Source: Caprella mutica
Taxonomy: Eukaryota > Arthropoda > Malacostraca > Amphipoda > Caprellidae
Direction of reading: 5' to 3'
Assembly: GCA_947561585.1 (NCBI GenBank)
Contig: CANNZV010000518.1
Location: 124,001-188,000, forward strand
DNA length: 64,000 nucleotides
Positions 59,090 through 64,000 of the stretch are shown here, piece by piece. The translations under genes and the position numbers were made by a program. Below the pieces are notes generated by a model. It worked only from the letters and a program-made list of their open reading frames with translations. It was not told the DNA's origin and ran no database searches. Each line of letters starts with the position of its first letter. The first letter of the stretch is position 1.

Positions 59090-62000
59090 ACATCTTCTAT
59101 TACTTATAATATTCATCTTCTATTACTTATAATATTCATCTTCTATTACTTATAATATTCATCTTCTATTACTTATAATATTCATCTTCTATTACTTATA
59201 ATATTCATCTTCTATTACTTATAATATGCATCTTCTATTACTTATAATATTCATCTTCTATTACTTATAATATTCATCTTCTATTACTTATAATGAACAT
59301 CTTCTATTACTTATAATAAACATCTTCTATTACTTATAATATGCATCTTCTATTACTTATAATATTCATCTTCTATTACTTATAATATTCATCTTCTATT
59401 ACTTATAATGAACATCTTCTATTACTTATAATAAACATCTTCTATTACTTATAATATTCATCTTCTATTACTTATAATATTCATCTTCTATTACTTATAA
59501 TATTCATCTTCTATTACTTATAATATTCATCTTCTATTACTTATAATATTCATCTTCTATTACTTATAATATTCATCTTCTATTACTTATAATATGCATC
59601 TTCTATTACTTATAATATTCATCTTCTATTACTTATAATATTCATCTTCTATTACTTATAATATTCATCTTCTATTACTTATAATATGCATCTTCTATTA
59701 CTTATAATAAACATCTTCTATTACTTATAATATTCATCTTCTATTACTTATAATAAACATCTTCTATTACTTATAATATTCATCTTCTATTACTTATAAT
59801 ATGCATCTTCTATTACTTATAATAAACATCTTCTATTACTTATAATAAACATCTTCTATTACTTATAATGAACATCTTCTATTACTCATAATATTCATCT
59901 TCTATTACTTATAATGAACATCTTCTATTACTTATAATATTCATCTTCTATTACTTATAATATTCATCTTCTATTACTTATAATAAACATCTTCTATTAC
60001 TTATAATAAACATCTTCTATTACTTATAATATTCATCTTCTATTACTTATAATATGCATCTTCTATTACTTATAATAAACATCTTCTATTACTTATAATA
60101 TTCATCTTCTATTACTTATAATATTCATCTTCTATTACTTATAATATTCATCTTCTATTACTTATAATAAACATCTTCTATTACTTATAATAAACATCTT
60201 CTATTACTTATAATGAACATCTTCTATTACTTATAATGAACATCTTCTATTACTTATAATAAACATCTTCTATTACTTATAATATTCATCTTCTATTACT
60301 TATAATATGCATCTTCTATTACTTATAATAAACATCTTCTATTACTTATAATATTCATCTTCTATTACTTATAATATGCATCTTCTATTACTTATAATAA
60401 ACATCTTCTATTACTTATAATATTCATCTTCTATTACTTATAATAAACATCTTCTATTACTTATAATATTCATCTTCTATTACTTATAATATGCATCTTC
60501 TATTACTTATAATAAACATCTTCTATTACTTATAATAAACATCTTCTATTACTTATAATGAACATCTTCTATTACTCATAATATTCATCTTCTATTACTT
60601 ATAATGAACATCTTCTATTACTTATAATATTCATCTTCTATTACTTATAATATTCATCTTCTATTACTTATAATAAACATCTTCTATTACTTATAATAAA
60701 CATCTTCTATTACTTATAATATTCATCTTCTATTACTTATAATATGCATCTTCTATTACTTATAATAAACATCTTCTATTACTTATAATATTCATCTTCT
60801 ATTACTTATAATATTCATCTTCTATTACTTATAATATTCATCTTCTATTACTTATAATAAACATCTTCTATTACTTATAATAAACATCTTCTATTACTTA
60901 TAATGAACATCTTCTATTACTTATAATGAACATCTTCTATTACTTATAATAAACATCTTCTATTACTTATAATAAACATCTTCTATTACTTATAATATTC
61001 ATCTTCTATTACTTATAATAAACATCTTCTATTACTTATAATATTCATCTTCTATTACTTATAATATGCATCTTCTATTACTTATAATAAACATCTTCTA
61101 TTACTTATAATATTCATCTTCTATTACTTATAATAAACATCTTCTATTACTTATAATAAACATCTTCTATTACTTATAATAAACATCTTCTATTACTTAT
61201 AATGAACATCTTCTATTACTTATAATGAACATCTTCTATTACTTATAATAAACATCTTCTATTACTTATAATAAACATCTTCTATTACTTATAATATTCA
61301 TCTTCTATTACTTATAATATTCATCTTCTATTACTTATAATATGCATCTTCTATTACTTATAATAAACATCTTCTATTACTTATAATGAACATCTTCTAT
61401 TACTTATAATAAACATCTTCTATTACTTATAATAAACATCTTCTATTACTTATAATAAACATCTTCTATTACTTATAATGAACATCTTCTATTACTTATA
61501 ATGAACATCTTCTATTACTTATAATAAACATCTTCTATTACTTATAATAAACATCTTCTATTACTTATAATATTCATCTTCTATTACTTATAATATTCAT
61601 CTTCTATTACTTATAATATGCATCTTCTATTACTTATAATAAACATCTTCTATACTTATAATATTCATCTTCTATTACTTATAATAAACAACTTCTATTA
61701 CTTATAATATTCATCTTCTATTACTTATAATATTCATCTTCTATTACTTATAATAAACATCTTCTATTACTTATAATAAACATCTTCTATTACTTATAAT
61801 GAACATCTTCTATTACTTATAATGAACATCTTCTATTACTTATAATAAACATCTTCTATTACTTATAATAAACATCTTCTAATTACTTATAATATTCATC
61901 TTCTATTACTTATAATATTCATCTTCTATTACTTATAATATGCATCTTCTATTACTTATAATATTCATCTTCTTTTACTTATAATATTCATCTTCTATTA

Positions 62001-64000
62001 CTTATTATGAACATCTTCTATTACTTATAATGAACATCTTCTATTACTTATAATAAACATCTTCTATTACTTATAATGAACATCTTCTATTACTTATAAT
62101 AAACATCTTCTATTACTTATAATGAACATCTTCTATTACTTATAATATTCATCTTCTATTACTTATAATATTCATCTTCTATTACTTATAATGAACATCT
62201 TCTATTACTTATAATATTCATTTTCTATTACTTATGATGAACATCTTCTATTACTTATAATGAACATCTTCTATTACTTATAATAAACATCTTCTATTAC
62301 TTATAATAAACATCTTCTATTACTTATAATAAACATCTTCTATTACTTATAATGAACATCTTCTATTACTTATAATGAACATCTTCTATTACTTATAATA
62401 AACATCTTCTATTACTTATAATGAACATCTTCTATTACTTATAATGAACATCTTCTATTACTTATAATATTCATCTTCTATTACTTATAATATTCATCTT
62501 CTATTACTTATAATGAACATCTTCTATTACTTATAATATTCATCTTCTATTACTTATGATGAACATCTTCTATTACTTATAATGAACATCTTCTATTACT
62601 TATAATAAACATCTTCTATTACTTATAATAAACATCTTCTATTACTTATAATAAACATCTTCTATTACTTATAATGAACATCTTCTATTACTTATAATGA
62701 ACATCTTCTATTACTTATAATAAACATCTTCTATTACTTATAATGAACATCTTCTATTACTTATAATATTCATCTTCTATTACTTATAATATTCATCTTC
62801 TATTACTTATAATGAACATCTTCTATTACTTATAATATTCATCTTCTATTACCTATAATGAACATCTTCTATTACTTATAATATTCATCTTCTATTACTT
62901 ATAATGAACATCTTCTATTACTTATAATATTCATCTTCTATTACTTATGATGAACATCTTCTATTACTTATAATGAACATCTTCTATTACTTATAATAAA
63001 CATCTTCTATTACTTATAATAAACATCTTCTATTACTTATAATAAACATCTTCTATTACTTATAATGAACATCTTCTATTACTTATAATGAACATCTTCT
63101 ATTACTTATAATAAACATCTTCTATTACTTATAATGAACATCTTCTATTACTTATAATGAACATCTTCTATTACTTATAATATTCATCTTCTATTACTTA
63201 TAATATTCATCTTCTATTACTTATAATGAACATCTTCTATTACTTATAATATTCATCTTCTATTACTTATGATGAACATCTTCTATTACTTATAATGAAC
63301 ATCTTCTATTACTTATAATAAACATCTTCTATTACTTATAATAAACATCTTCTATTACTTATAATAAACATCTTCTATTACTTATAATGAACATCTTCTA
63401 TTACTTATAATGAACATCTTCTATTACTTATAATAAACATCTTCTATTACTTATAATGAACATCTTCTATTACTTATAATAAACATCTTCTATTACTTAT
63501 AATAAACATCTTCTATTACTTATAATATTCATCTTCTATTACTTATAATAAACATCTTCTTTAACTTATAATATTCATCTTCTATTACTTATAATGAACA
63601 TCTTCTATTACTTATAATATTCATCTTCTATTACTTATAATATGCATCTTCTATTACTTATAATAAACATCTTCTATTACTTATAATATTCATCTTCTAT
63701 TACTTATAATAAACAACTTCTATTACTTATAATATTCATCTTCTATTACTTATAATATTCATCTTCTATTACTTATAATAAACATCTTCTATTACTTATA
63801 ATAAACATCTTCTATTACTTATAATGAACATCTTCTATTACTTATAATGAACATCTTCTATTACTTATAATAAACATCTTCTATTACTTATAATAAACAT
63901 CTTCTATTACTTATAATATTCATCTTCTATTACTTATAATATTCATCTTCTATTACTTATAATATGCATCTTCTATTACTTATAATATTCATCTTCTTTT
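59090..64000. repeat. 23-bp satellite with higher-order structure, runs off the window
   Basis: About 213 units of CATCTTCTATTACTTATAAT plus three variable bases: ATT, AAA, GAA or ATG. Other changes are rare (ACTCATAAT at 59881 and 60571; TTATGAT at 62231, 62553, 62944 and 63266; AAACAACTTC at 61686 and 63711). These shared errors mark larger repeating blocks. The array reaches the last base, so its real length is unknown. No coding function. Confidence 0.97.

Noticed and set aside
59090..64000. CRISPR-like regular repeats with a variable three-base part
   Set aside because: Units are 23 bp with no spacers of normal length, the host is an animal and there are no cas genes; it is a satellite.

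Overview
This window is nuclear DNA from an animal, most likely an invertebrate; the lineage cannot be fixed from sequence alone. Support for this: one long C2H2 zinc-finger gene with 14 coding exons and GT-AG introns, cut-and-paste transposons of the hAT, pogo, Tc1/mariner, PIF/Harbinger-like and piggyBac-like types, several non-LTR retrotransposon remains, strong AT bias and very abundant satellite DNA. There are no bacterial operons, ribosome binding sites or phage modules. I recognised no rRNA, tRNA or CRISPR array.

Layout. 0-5.5 kb: a Harbinger-like element with GCCTAGGTCACACCGCC ends holding a second large element, which contains what looks like the 3' end of a small spliced gene on the minus strand. 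5.7-11.6 kb: foldback elements, a degenerate 120-bp repeat and a C-rich minisatellite. 11.7-13.8 kb: a hAT-like element whose two ends carry ATGCAT-rich arrays. 15.2-18.2 kb: a dead pogo/Tigger transposon. 19.5-27.3 kb: a heavily nested area with three copies of one hAT family, two hAT copies of a second family, a piggyBac-like insert, two retrotransposon fragments and a 1.5-kb minisatellite; several insertions are proved by exact 8-bp target duplications.

27.4-38.8 kb: the only well-supported host gene, a 714-residue protein with seven C2H2 fingers (plus strand). Its introns hold minisatellites, a mariner-type MITE, a piggyBac-like MITE and a nearly intact Tc1-like transposon. Its tenth coding exon ends in a 30-bp tandem repeat that copies the splice donor about 13 times while keeping the reading frame open.

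40.4-46.7 kb: retrotransposon and Tc1 pseudogenes around a hAT-like element that contains a smaller relative. 46.7-59 kb: AT-rich sequence with no gene I can support, plus foldback DNA and arrays of 31, 48/52, 16/25 and 35 bp. 59.1 kb to the end: a 23-bp satellite with higher-order structure running off the window. Apart from the zinc-finger gene and perhaps the small minus-strand gene, all coding sequence here belongs to mobile elements, so there is no multi-gene pathway to describe.
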